Below are positions 24,495-35,548 of a stretch of DNA of 64,000 nucleotides, in pieces. Position 1 is the first letter of the stretch; each line of letters opens with the position of its first letter. Location: contig JABYQQ010000004.1 of assembly GCA_022605405.1 (NCBI GenBank), forward strand, positions 1,612,001-1,676,000, written 5' to 3'. The notes beneath the pieces are model-generated. The model searched no databases, was not told the DNA's origin, and worked only from the letters and a program-made list of their open reading frames with translations. A program made the translations under genes and the position numbers. The DNA is from Earliella scabrosa. Lineage: Eukaryota > Basidiomycota > Agaricomycetes > Polyporales > Polyporaceae.

Positions 24495-24805
24495 GATTTC
24501 TGACAACTTGAGCTGTCAGTGACGATGTACTAGTAGACATCATGGCAAGGAAGGAATTCACCGACGACCCTATTACTCAGGCTGAATAATCCTCAGTGTT
24601 ACGTGCGTCGTGAAGGTGCTGGATAGAGAGGAAATCGATATCGCGATTGCGCAGTCCTTGATTTTCGGATTTAGCCGGTCCGCCTTGACGCGGGCCTCCA
24701 TCATGCCCCGCCGCGCACAGCAGCTCGTATCGCTACAAGGACATGCAGATAAATGCCAGCTAGTCTAACGGCCACAAGGTTCAGTACATCGGTTAGTAGT
24801 ATAAG

Positions 24806-27471
24806 TTACTTCCCATTCCGCATCAGACTCGACACTTCATCCAAGCGGCCCTCCACGACCGCAATATCGCTCATCAGACGCTTGTACTTCCTCTCCATCT
24901 GCTCGAGGTACTCGTACGAGAAATCTTCATCGCCAGCGGGGGCGACAGAGCTCTTGTCTTCGTACGGCTGCGCGCGCGGGGTCTCGGATTCCACGACGGA
25001 GGGCGAGATTGGACGCTTGCTGTCCTCCCCTGGTTTCAAGCTGCCGCTCTGACCGCTGCGCAGGAAGTACGACCCGGTCGGTGTTTGGCTCCTGCGGGAT
25101 AGGATGGACATCGCGGAGCCTGGTCGGGGCGTGGGACTGGGACTAGGCGGCACGTCAGAGTCCAGGTCAGAGCTGAGGTCTCCGACGAGAATCTCCTGCG
25201 TCAAGCCGGTCGCGCTGTTGCTTGCGCCGCCGCCGGGACCGGACGCGCGCGATGATGCAGACGAGAGGGAGGCGCCAAGTACGCTGTCGGAATGCGACTG
25301 TGAGCCCTGCTCGTGGAAAGACACGCCACCGTCCCCGACGACGGCAACAGAGCGGTCGAACCGCAGCTCCTTCAGCGTCCCAGAGCGGCTCACGGAGAGG
25401 AGTACACGCGGCTTCCGACCGCTCTCGAGAACTTTCTTCCGCGCGCTCATCCCAACGCAGTCCACCAGCTGCTTCATGGCTTCGCGGTCCGACACGGCAC
25501 GCCGTTGTACCGTGCGACGGACGGTGCTGGCGCGAGGGAGGGTCTGGAACGGAGTAAGCGCGTTCGGTCGCACGGGCGTTGCGAAGGGGTAGCGTGGGCC
25601 AACAGGGGTGCTTTGGACGTTCGAGGGGAGCTGACCAAAGGGCGTGGGAGGCGCGAACAAGTGCTGCAGAGGACGTGGGGTGCTGATGTTCGCGCGATGC
25701 TGAGGACTCGGCGACGTCTTCTTGTCAAATGCGTCGATTGGGGGGCCCCATGAGAACCCGATGAACGCCGCAACAGGCTGCTCGCGTAGGATCGACCTGG
25801 TAGACCCATGTGAGGGCGTAGCTTGTACGATCGACGAAGAATGAGGTGCGGCAGAACCATTGGGAGCGGACATTGGCGACGAAGCTTGAAAAAACGCCGA
25901 GAAAGCGAAACCACGCGAATAACCCTCGTCTAACGAGCTCGAGCCAGCTGGAGCAGTAGGCGCGACAGGTGTTGCGTATGTAAACTGAGGCATGTGGAGA
26001 TCTTCCGGCTTCTCCTCTGCGGATGGTATTTGTCAAGTCGGGGAGTGGAGTGGGATGGGCTTATGTCGCTTACTCTGGTGCAGGTTGTCGAAGCTACCCG
26101 GGGCAAAGAAAGGGTGTTCCATGATCTCTCCGACGTTACAACGTCCCAGTCGGAGCTCTGCACTGGTTAGAAGACTAGATTCATCTTAGACAGGCGTCGA
26201 GAATGGAGGAAACGGACGCTGCGCACCGTCGCAATAAATCCTGCAACTGAGAGGAAACGAGTGGAGATGAATTGAATCTGAGACTTCTCTATTCGCAACA
26301 TTCAGTCAAATGGGTGCCCTAGCAAAAAGATCACCCACATGATGGTCCATGATTCTAGCATATGTATGGCGGATCTCTCTCGAGAAGAACGGCGCGACAC
26401 CGTACACCATCTCGTACAACATGGCCCCCATGCTCCACCAATCCGTCTCACGGCCGTACGCAGCTGGCGTGTGTTCCTGCGACCAGCGATCGTCATCTTC
26501 CATCTCCAAAGCGACTAGGGCTTCCTCATGCGCCTGAAGGATCTCTGGCGAGATGTAATCGCATGTGCCACAAGGTACAAGGCAGTGGTCAACCGGGACA
26601 AGCTGACTGCCATCGGGCGCAGCGGGGAGAAGCGGGGCAGCAGATCCGAAGTCAATCAGGCGAACATGTGCATCACCAGTGATAACAAAGTTGTGCGGCT
26701 TGACATCACTTGAAGACATATCAAGTTACGAAGGGATTCCTCATGGAATGGACGCACCGATGGACGAAACCTTGAGAATGACACCAATGGATCGCACTAA
26801 CGATCTGCGGCGTCCACCAACGCAAATCGCACTCCAGTATCTTGCCATCATGCGGGCTCGACTCGAGGACGTCCCAGAGCGTGCCTCCTTCGATGTAGTC
26901 CATGACCAGATTCAGATGAGTCGCAGTCTGGAATGCGCACAGGAGATGTGGAGCCCACTGGGACTCAGTCTTCCGTGCACGGAGCAATATGTCCCGTTCT
27001 AGTTGAGGAGAACATTGCTAGTGTAGTGGTAAGGCTTGTGTCAAAGACAATGGTGTGCACAGCTGACCTCCCGAGTCTTCAAAGCGAACCTCTTCTCGGT
27101 CGACTTCCGCACGTACAAACACCCATCGATCTTACAGGTGACGACGTCGATCTTACTCGGGATGAGGAGACATGTAGACTGGAGTAGAATTCCTGTCTCA
27201 CTCACCACGCCAAACTGCCCATATTCAAGTGTACCAACAAGATCCAAGTCCTTGTCAGTGAAGCGTAAGGAGTCGATCTGGATGGTCTTTGCTGTTCGAT
27301 GGTGAGGAGGTAATGGGAGGACTCGATGATGTACAACGCACCTGTCTTGCCAATCACGGTCTGCCCATGCATAAGCTGATCCAGCACCAGTGCCTCAGCA
27401 TCCTCTCCACCCTCTGTCGAGCCGATCAGGGAGCTTAGGCGAGTCTTGCGCTTCTGCCATGATGTAGACAT
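24806..27471 (-). CDS. AGC-type serine/threonine kinase resembling the DMPK/ROCK group, with long Pro/Ser tail
   Basis: Nine or so exons join in frame from ATG 27471 (MSTSWQKRKTRLSSLIG). The kinase lobe shows EYGQFGV, YVRKSTEKRFALK, the hinge LVMDYIEGGTLWDVL, the catalytic HRD followed by VKPHNF, the metal-binding LIDFGSAAPL, CGTCDYISPEIL and RETDWWSMGAMLYEM. It then has RAELRLGRC and IMEHPFF, the end of an AGC domain. The single 1.2-kb C-terminal exon is Ser/Pro/Thr-rich and ends in a coiled coil (YLEQMERKYKRLMSDIAVVE). The first glycine of the GxGxFG loop is replaced by Glu, as read here. Total near 780 residues. Likely roles are polarity or cytokinesis signalling, by analogy with the group; the precise orthologue is not known. 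Confidence 0.85.
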
Positions 27472-27842
27472 CCGAGTGTCATCAGGAAAGCAGTCAAAAT
27501 GTGCTCTGTCAGAGCTAGCTATCTGCGAGAGCAAGGGCTGCAACTGCGAAGCGCGAGGAAGTAGGGAGAGGCTGAGAGCGAGAGTCGTCTGGTGGTGGTC
27601 GAGATGGCCAGATTGCCGACAAACGCGAACGCGACCAGCGCGACGGTCACGTGCTCGCTTCGTTGGTGGCGCGGCGCCACCCACATTCGGCAAGCGTTGT
27701 TTGTCCTCGAGCTTCATTGCACCAGAAAGTTGAAACCAGCCAGAAACCCAGCCCTAAAGCTCGCGTCGTCTCGCGAGCCGTTTGTCGGCATGGCTTTCGC
27801 ATCCGACCTCGTTTCAGTCGTCTACTCTGCCCGGTCTGTCTA

Positions 27843-28120
27843 CTGTAGTGATCAGACCATAGCGGTGGGAGGTCCGGGGTGTGACAGGTTGGATAGGGTC
27901 CGGCGGGGCGGCGGAGCCGCCAGTGACGTGTGACACCCCCGTATATGGGGCGGCGCCGTAAGGCGCCGCCGGCCCACAGGATGTAAGCGCCGGGGAAGCG
28001 CTGGATTTGGACCTCTGTCACATCCGGCGGGAGCCTGAGTGACCTGTGACAGAGGCCAAAATCAGCGGCGGCGAAGGGGCTTGTGACGTGTGACGCGCCG
28101 CTATGGTCTGATCAGTACAG
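27843..28120. mobile_element. MITE-like element with TA target duplication and GC hairpins
   Basis: The ends are inverted repeats: left CTGTAGTGATCAGACCATAG, and the right end reads CTGTACTGATCAGACCATAG on the other strand. TA flanks both sides (27841-27842 and 28121-28122), as for Tc1/mariner-type insertion. The 278-bp interior is non-coding and highly structured. It has a perfect 9-bp hairpin with loop GTAA (27949-27970), a 10-bp inverted repeat CCTCTGTCAC/GTGACAGAGG (28012-28055), GGCGGC/GCCGCC, and GTGACGTGTGAC at 27923 and 28083. It lies between the kinase promoter and the gene at 28886. Confidence 0.75.
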
Positions 28121-28122
28121 TA

Positions 28123-28885
28123 CTGCCACGTCCGTTCCTACCAGTGATTCCACCGCAAACCCACGAACGTTGTCATTTACTCACGGCAGAGATCCAGTTC
28201 CCATCGCTGCTTCGAGAAGCCATTCCGTGACGACATCAACGCAATGAACGCTTGGTATAGCTAGCCAAACATTCCAGCGTCGTGACACTCTTCTGGCCCC
28301 GGAAAGATCCCAGAAAACTCAACAGGCGCGAATTCAACGAGGTCAGGGTCTCCATCCGATTTTCGCATATCAGGTACTATCTCCTTCCACATCTCCGAGA
28401 GGAATCGCGCGAATTCACGGGGAAGTCAGGAGCGTGAGCGACAGTGTCAGTCACGGTCTACTGCGATTCTCTCTTGGTGCCTTGTCTGTCCCCCGTTTTC
28501 CCTCCCTCCAAACCAGTTGCTTTGTAAATCGACGGCAACTCCACGGTATACCCATCTCCACACTCTCACCCATGTCCGCTTCTTATTGCCACCGTGATCT
28601 GACGGGCCTTTGCTCTGAGCGCACCTTCTTTTGGCGGACCCTGCCGCCTCGCGACATCCTGTGCTCGTAGGATTCCTAGGAAGCCTTCGACTAGTCGGAG
28701 TTGAAGGTCGTGTGTGTGGGTGTTCCATGATCTACGGGCGCAGCCGAAGACCCTGAGGCTCCACGCGGTGGGCGTCATTCTTTGCCTGTTTGCAGCGATG
28801 AGTTCTGCTGGAGTTCAAATATCGTCGCCTCTCGTACCTCACTCAGCACCTCCCGGGGTATCTTCTCAACCTGCGCCCTTCTCGG
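28123..28885. other. Intergenic region upstream of the gene at 28886
   Basis: No ORF with a convincing start. It probably holds the promoter and leader of the gene at 28886, and is CT-rich in parts. Confidence 0.35.
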
Positions 28886-30001
28886 ATGACCGTGTCAAAG
28901 CCAAAGAGACCTGGTCCTAAGCAGACCATTCCGAACCGTCTCATGGTTGGTTCGGACCAGAAGGTCAGTTGCTTGCGTCTCCCTACCTGTAGCCGTGCTC
29001 ACAACTCCCGTAGATTGTCAGTTACGTCGCAGTGTGGGGCATCCGCTACTTCCAACCACCACTCCCTGCGCTCAAACGACGACGTCGCAAGCCCGCAGCC
29101 AAGAAGCCCCAAGCTAACCAGAAGACTCGTTCACGACCCACTCTCCTACCCGTGCCCTCATCGGCTTCCTTCGGCTGCACGTCTACGTCCACGGCTCCCG
29201 TCACCCATTCACCTCCGTCTCTACCTCCACCTCCGCCTCCATCGATGGACACGCCATCGTCAACGCTCAACACTCGTAACCGTTCCCCCGTCATAACATC
29301 CGACCTCGAACTCTGTAATGCTGGTGCGATAGAGGTACGTTGCACAAGGCCTTTGTGTTATACGCTCCTGTTGACCTCTCGGGCAGGGAGCGCTGGTCGC
29401 CCTTGCTCAGCGGATGTCGTTGACCAAGGCTATGCGGGATGGTGTGAAGCTCGGTGTCGATAATCCTCACACTCCTGGCAACCAAGACCATCGCCTTCAG
29501 AGCCAGCCCGATGAGCCAGCTCCGCGAGCGGCGCAGGCCTTCTCGGGCGCGACATGCGCTTCGACCGCAGCTCTATTGTGGCCCATGCCGTTCCCTCCGA
29601 GTACGGTTTATCCTCTTGCCACAGCTGGTCCTGACTATGTCGGTCAGCGTCACGGCCACCTCTACGGCGTCCCCCCCGCCGTCGGAAGTGCCGCATACTA
29701 TTCTGCAGTTGTCCCGCCCCCGGTGGCTGGCCACGCGGGACTTGCGTATGGGCCCTACTACGCACACAGCTACGCTCCCTTCCCCGGCACTGCCGCGGGT
29801 GAGGAGGTGGGCATCGCCGCCTTCATCTCGTCGCAGTATCAGGCACCTCGGGCGGTCGATCCCTACTGGCAGCCCAGGCGGTCGACCCTTGTACCCCTGA
29901 ACCCGAACACGCCCTCGCACGTTCCTTTCGTCGGGACCCCCGACGGTTCGTACGCGATGCAGTATGAGCATGCGTCTCTAGGGCCAATCTACCGCGATTA
30001 G
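28886..30001 (+). CDS. Hypothetical protein, second member of the GPKQTIP-motif family
   Basis: Unrecognised. ATG 28886 reads MTVSKPKRPGPKQTIPNRLM then VGSDQK. A phase-0 intron (GTCAGT to CCGTAG) leads to IVSYVAVWGIRYFQPPLPA and a basic patch KRRRRKPAAKK. A Pro-rich region (LPPPPPPS) follows. A second phase-0 intron (GTACGT to GGGCAG) leads to GALVALAQRMSLTKAMRDG and a Tyr/Pro/Ala-rich C-terminus ending LGPIYRD, TAG at 30001. Length near 330 residues. The basic patch could be a nuclear localisation signal. The shared N-terminal motif and identical intron phases tie it to the gene at 20024-21044; the C-terminal halves are unrelated in sequence. Confidence 0.65.
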
Positions 30002-31128
30002 ACCACGCGAAAAACGACGCTCGAGTATCCGCCTCGTTGAGCGCCCCGAACCCGAACCTGTCCCCAGTCGAGCGGCACGGCGTTGTAGACTTGGCCTCGG
30101 CCTTTTCTCCATTCGCCTCAAGTCGCTCCTGAAAGGGCCTGAATACTCCTAAAAATCGGTCTCATGTCTCTGTTACCTCTCGCCAAGTATGCTGTCATAT
30201 TGTTCTGAAAAGTATCATCGCTAGCTCTTGACTGTCTTTGCGATCTCGTTGTCCCTGTAAACGTGCAAGTTGTCCTCGCTTTATGCATATGCCCAAAATG
30301 TCGTTGTGTCGTTCATTCCTCTGCCTGCGAGTCTATCTAAGGTGTGCTGGGTCGTGCGGGCTGTCCCCCTAGTGATCTTCCCAGTCCTCCCGCCGAGAAC
30401 GGTCACCGACAACTTGAGGGCCCCCACGGGGCGGGGCCGCCATACCGAGAACATGTGGAATCCACGTGGTGCCGCTTGCCGAGGCCCAAACGTCCTGATT
30501 AGGTATCTTTTGTTCGACCAACTCAGCGCCCACCCGCTCCGCGATGTTGATCCTGTCCCGCTCCTGGGCAGGCATCGCCTGCAACGCTTTCTGAACCTGG
30601 CCTCTACAGTACCCCACCTAATTGCTTTCCCCAGCTCCAGCTTCGAGCTGAAGTGTCCGTTGCGTCGGAGCCTGTGGACGGGTCTCAGACCGGGCTTGCC
30701 AGGAGACGGCAATGGTCCTCAACGGTATCCTCGCGTCGTCGAGCCAATTACCCACACATCAGCGCGCAGACACACCGCACTGACACACCGCACTGCTCCA
30801 CGCTGACACCCTGGTCTAGAATACCTGCTTCTCTGCTTCCAGGATTTCTGCTCGGTGCCAGAGAAATTGATCTGTAAGGGCGACGCCCGCCGCATACTTC
30901 CGAGTACCCTGCATCTGCATCGCTACCAGCGTATCGGATGACGGAGTGCGCATTCTATCAGGGTGCAGGAGTTCCGCATGGTATGTCAAATTGTCGGCAC
31001 TAGCCGCTTAGCGAGTCCCTCAGCTTGACGGCTCCCGTCTTCCCGCAACATAGCTTCAAGCTACCAAAGGTTTGTCAAAACAGGATCCTTGCCTCAAGGC
31101 GACGGGCTGTCCCAGGTAGACCGAATTT
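30002..31128. other. Gene-poor region
   Basis: No gene could be built. Two overlapping minus-strand frames at 30281-30712 look partly protein-like (for example MPAQERDRINIAERVGAELV) but lack a start and are unrecognised. A plus-strand frame at 30270-30806 overlaps them. Confidence 0.3.
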
Positions 31129-32318
31129 TTACTGCGTTAGCTGCTCCAGCACCCATACTGCCTGCCTGTGTGTGTCCCCAGTACATATTGCGGAGCCGCC
31201 GGGAAGGAGGCGACCAGTGGTCAGCCAACGAGTTAGTTGAGACAACAGATGGCGCCCTCCCACCAGCTTGAGCTTACGCACGAGAGAGGATATTTGGGGC
31301 ACTACCAATTGCATGACAAGCAAGGACCTGGTTGAATAGGTGAGCATCTGTTCATGGGGACAGCGACCAGCCAAGATAATAGTGCCGAGGCTGCCCCGCG
31401 CCGCAGGCGCTCCGTCGAAGTCATTGTTGGAGTGCAGGATGTTCAACTCAGCCCTCGCCCGCCCGACCGCATTGTAGTCTTCTAGGAGCACAAGAACGAC
31501 GGCTTCAACTCATTGTACAGTGCACGGATATCCCGTGGTGAACGGTCATTCTGCACTGCGCATGCTGACTCACGTTCTCGAAAGTCGCGAGACGAGGTGA
31601 AGACAACATTGGTCTGCGTGCATTCTGCGCGAAGTACTTGTGGGAATGCTTCTGTTGGGAAAAGCTGATCCGCGATGGAAAAGTACAGAGGCAGGGACGC
31701 GAGAAGAAAAGCAATGCCGCTGGGGTGGTGGGCGGCCGGCGAAGCGGCGGGATCCGTCAATGGACCGTCATCCAGGGTCTGCGCTCCATCAGTGTGAGGC
31801 CGACATTCGACAAAAATAGCAACTCTTACCTTGTACAGTACGAAGCCAGGGTTTGATCCACGTGTAAGGGTGCGGGCTGGACTCGACGACCCGCACGAAG
31901 AGTCTGCGCACGGGTGTCGGCTGGCATGGACAAAGTATTCTCCCAAGTAATCGAAAGCAACTGGAGATGTAGTCTCGGCCTCCCGCGATCAGATTTCCTG
32001 GCCAGTGCACCCTGGGAGAGGCCTCGGAACGGCGATGAGTCGCAGCTGCACGAGGACAGGGTGAGACATCCGTACGGCCAGAAGCGCTGACAGCGATGCT
32101 CACTGGTGCTTGAAGCTTGAAGGACAGTCGGGGGACTCTCCCAAAGACCACTCTCGCCTACGATGACATCTTTCCCTATACTTACATAGCCAGTCTGACC
32201 ATCGCTCATCTGAAGCCGTCCTGGGGTATAAACTCTCGCTGAGCACTTGGACAAGGAAGGCGCCTCCATTGAACCGCGTGAAGAACGGTGTATTCTTCAG
32301 CCAGAACTGGCCGCGACC
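31129..32318 (-). pseudogene. Unrecognised gene or gene relic, copy C of the LFPTE family
   Basis: Read on the minus strand, exons with good splice signals can be chained. FWLKNTPFFTRFNGGAFLVQ ends at a GTAAGT donor near 32194. AFDYLGEYFVHASRHPCADS then ends at a GTAAGA donor. TLDDGPLTDPAAS leads to FLLASLPLYFSIADQLFPTE, ending at a GTGAGT donor. DYNAVGRARAELNI leads to GTIILAGRCPHEQMLTYSTR. These segments look like real protein, but no start codon was found and one junction needs a long intron or hides a frameshift. The LFPTE block is shared with relics at 21.25 and 21.91 kb. Function unknown; possibly an intact but mis-read gene. Confidence 0.4.
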
Positions 32319-33566
32319 ACTAGTACACCAGTCGTTGCCTATACTTATATCAAGGGATCACTTAGCGCGACCGCTCAGTTGCCCAGAGTGTACAAGCTGT
32401 GGGCATTGTGAACGTGAAATCGCCCTTGGTATAACAGTGCTTCATCCTGAGCAAAACCGACCTGTGAACCTTACAGCTCTCTTGTGCAATGAGATCTATG
32501 CTGTGAAGGCACTGCGGTGTATTCACAATCCCGGGCCGGATGCCCAACGTGCTCGCGACGCCTAATGATGATAAGTAATGGTCTCAAGCCAATTAATACC
32601 CCCGGCCTACCGGGCGCGCGCATATTTTGACGGTCTTGAGCGTTTTACATGCAAGTCGTTTCGAGCGGCGCATAGGGAATGCCGCTATCACAAGTTATCT
32701 TCCCAATGAGTACATGCGTTGAATTAGATGAGCATCTTTTGCTCTTTATCTGCCTGCGCTCCACAATTCGCTTGTTAGCTCAAGATACGATGTAATTGCC
32801 TGGAAAATGCGACGACCAACTCAAGGGAGACGTGCGCAGCGGCACTACTGCCAAGTCGTACCGTCGATGGCGTCACGGTGAACTACTTCAAAGTTCAAGC
32901 GAGCTTACGCGTCTGACACAACCTCGGCAAACTCCGGACCAATCGACTCCGAGTATTGTGAACGCTGCCCTCCTTGTACTAGTACTCCTTCATCCAAGTT
33001 GTGCTTCATTCATGGTAGCTGCGCTCAGATGAGTGGGTGAGTATGATGCATTTGCACTCAACGCCAACGACCCTGAGTATGCTTTAGGACCCTTTGCAGC
33101 ATCAGAACTCAATCGCTGAGACTGGCAGCCGATTCCAAGCCATCACCATGGTCAATGACTCGCGATCGTACGTGCTGCTCAGAGTAATGCATCACGGCTA
33201 CATTCTATGCCGTCGGACACATACGCTCGTTTTGCTGTAGAAGCGACGTCCCCTGGTAAGTCGCGACATGCCCTACATGAAAATCATGAACAAATGCTTG
33301 GAAGGCTGTCAATACGCACGCGCTACGCACGCAGAGAATCCGCTCGTCTTCCATGTTTGAGCGCACCTTCTTTGACGGCTTGGCTACGCGCGTTGCGCGA
33401 GGAGACGCTGCTCAGCCCTCGGCTTGATGCCATACCGTGCGATGCATCCACTTCTGCCTGCAGTGCTAAGAAGGTTTCCAATTACAGGTCCACTTCGGCA
33501 CAGGATATGGACTCATCCCATATGGACGCTTGGCCACCGGGAAAGAGCGTCATGGTCCATACTTAA
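32319..33566. other. Gene-poor region with coding-like fragments
   Basis: Fragments that resemble coding sequence occur on the minus strand (32362-32547, ending FTFTMPTACTLWATERSR) and the plus strand near 33150-33235 (SYVLLRVMHHGYILCRRTHT). A plus-strand frame of 119 codons follows at 33207-33566. None forms a complete gene. Confidence 0.3.
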
Positions 33567-34170
33567 GGCTCTGTCCAGCAGCGACGAAATGACCTTTCGT
33601 CGTGGGTCCGAGAAGCACGGACCTGTGACTGATGAGTGACTGATTGCCTACGTGCGTGATGATCTGTGACAGCGCTGGCGTCTACATACAGCGCCATCCG
33701 CCACGGCTGAGGAAGAGTTGCATTAGTACTTAGTAGCCTTCCAGACGTCCGTTTATGCAGCATCGGATGGGAAGACTCTACATCCAATAGTTAGAACTGC
33801 ACCTTGCAGTGAGTATGGCAGGCACTGCAACGTCAAATACTTACACTGTTCTCATCGGAGGCTTTCCGAGGTCACTGGCACTAGAACGCACTCGGATAAG
33901 CCTCAAGTTATACCTGCCAAAAAAGACTTCGGATTACTTTCAAGTAAAAACAATCAGGCTTATCTAGCAAGTAGAGCGGATCTTATCGAGCAGTTTCTAG
34001 CTAGTAGGTTACTAGGTTGGAAAGGATGTGCGCAGTCGTGTAAGTACGGGCGTCTCACTGTCACTCCGGAAGCTCCGGCAACAATGCCCGAGTCACGCAC
34101 CTCAGTGAAGCGCTGATCGATTGGATCGGGAGCACGACGAAATGTCATTTCGTCGCTGCTGGACAGAGCC
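33567..34170. mobile_element. PIF/Harbinger-like MITE (604 bp)
   Basis: The two ends are inverted repeats of about 38 bp with one mismatch, beginning GGCTCTGTCCAGCAGCGACG. They are flanked by TAA on both sides (33564-33566 and 34171-34173). A three-base T-A-rich duplication and termini starting GG fit the PIF/Harbinger superfamily. Each terminal repeat contains its own palindrome (right end CGACGAAATG, A, CATTTCGTCG). No transposase is encoded. The right end stops 46 bases before the start codon of the methyltransferase gene. Confidence 0.8.
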
Positions 34171-34216
34171 TAAGCCAGCTCTGCAGGGCGTATACCGAAC
34201 TATCCAACTCTCACCC

Positions 34217-34978
34217 ATGTCGGCTCTGCCCCTCCTCAAGGCCGCTGCGCTCGTTGCATCCGCCTCCTTCTACGCAGTCGCCATCACACCACCGCAACCG
34301 CGCGTGGTCGGCAATGCGGTGTACAAAGGTCAAGCGTATGAGTACATCGTACGATATATAGCTTATGTCGCAGGGGTAAGATTGCAATCATTGATTGCGG
34401 TGCAAACACTAATGTTGTCCTCTTCGTAGGGGACAATCATGATACCGACGGTCCTTCACACCATCCTACTCGCTTACCCAAACGTACTCTCCCTCTCCAT
34501 CTCCCCGCTCATCTGTCCCTCCCCCGCACACTCCCAACTCGAGCTCGCAGAATTCTCACCCACATTCCTCGCCGGCCTCGTCATCCTCTTCGCTGGCGCC
34601 TTCCTCCGTCTCTGGTCATACCAGGTCCTCGGCTCCCTCTTCACCTTCGAAGTTGTCATCCACAAGGACCACAAGCTCGTCACCTCCGGACCCTATGCGT
34701 ACGTCCGCCACCCCGCGTACACGGGCATGGTCCTGCTCACCACCGGCGCGTACCTCATGCACTTCTGTGCGAGCGGCTACGTCGCGGAGTGCGACGTCGA
34801 GAGCGTGCCCGCGCTCGCGGTCGTTGGGTGGCTCTGGCGCGTATCATCGGTTTTTGGGTTCGTGTCGTTGTACAGGCGATGCGCCGTGGAAGACGCGAAG
34901 CTGCGGCAGGAGTTTGGGGCGAGCTGGATGAGGTACAGGGAGGACGTACCGTGTGCACTCGTCCCGTACGTGATCTGA
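34217..34978 (+). CDS. Isoprenylcysteine carboxyl methyltransferase-like membrane protein
   Basis: Ste14/ICMT-type enzyme that methylates the C-terminal prenylated cysteine of CaaX proteins such as Ras and fungal pheromones, in the endoplasmic reticulum membrane. ATG 34217 starts MSALPLLKAAALVASASFYA, a first hydrophobic helix. One intron (GTAAGA near 34376 to TTCGTAG at 34429) joins VAG to GTIMIPTVLHTILL. The conserved block HKLVTSGPYAYVRHPAYTG and the C-terminal RRCAVEDAKLRQEFG with WMRYREDVP carry the cofactor-binding residues. About 235 residues with several membrane segments. An ATG at 34142 inside the upstream MITE is in the same frame and would add 25 residues. Confidence 0.85.
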
Positions 34979-35548
34979 TGTTAACGTCACCACTGCCGGT
35001 GGGGAGAGTGGGAGGATGTGGACGATGGACCTTACTGCCCCTTCCACACTGTTCTACCGGATACATGCCGTGTCTTCTTGTAGCCTCATATGGAGCCTTC
35101 TTGAGCGACCTAGTACTGGTAGGCAAGTTTGAGTTCGGAGAACCTGGGTAAAGGACCCGCCCGTGTTCGGTACGCATCTCAAACTCCCATGATGACGTAC
35201 TTCCTCGCTGATGTGGTCATTCTCAGAACTTTGCTTTCTGGACGGTGCCCACAGATGTGGGTACGTGCAGCTGCAGCCTTTCGCCGGCGGTCTGACTGGC
35301 GGTGCGGGCGCAGCGACGAGACGCTCGCGTCCTTCGTTCAAAGCCGCATCCAAGAGTGTATGATGCCTGCTTCACCTCACCCCCACCGACATCTAGTCTT
35401 GCAGCGTAACGTCTGCTTGATGAGCAATCCGCGCAGACCGTCGGATCAACGCCGCAGACCGGAACAACCTCACGGGTGAGTCTTCATTCCCTCGCTGCCA
35501 AAACTGCAAGTCAATTGTTAACCCGCATCGGGAAGGAAGACCGGGTAG
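34979..35548. other. Intergenic region, no gene seen
   Basis: Frames of up to 116 codons occur, without motifs. The stretch serves as 3' region of the methyltransferase and promoter of the F-box gene. Confidence 0.35.

Noticed and set aside
30281..30712. Two overlapping minus-strand frames of 143 and 82 codons
   Set aside because: Neither starts with ATG in a convincing context, they contradict each other, and no family was recognised.
34755..35177. A 140-codon minus-strand frame
   Set aside because: Antisense to the methyltransferase C-terminus and its 3' region, Arg/Ser-rich, no motif.
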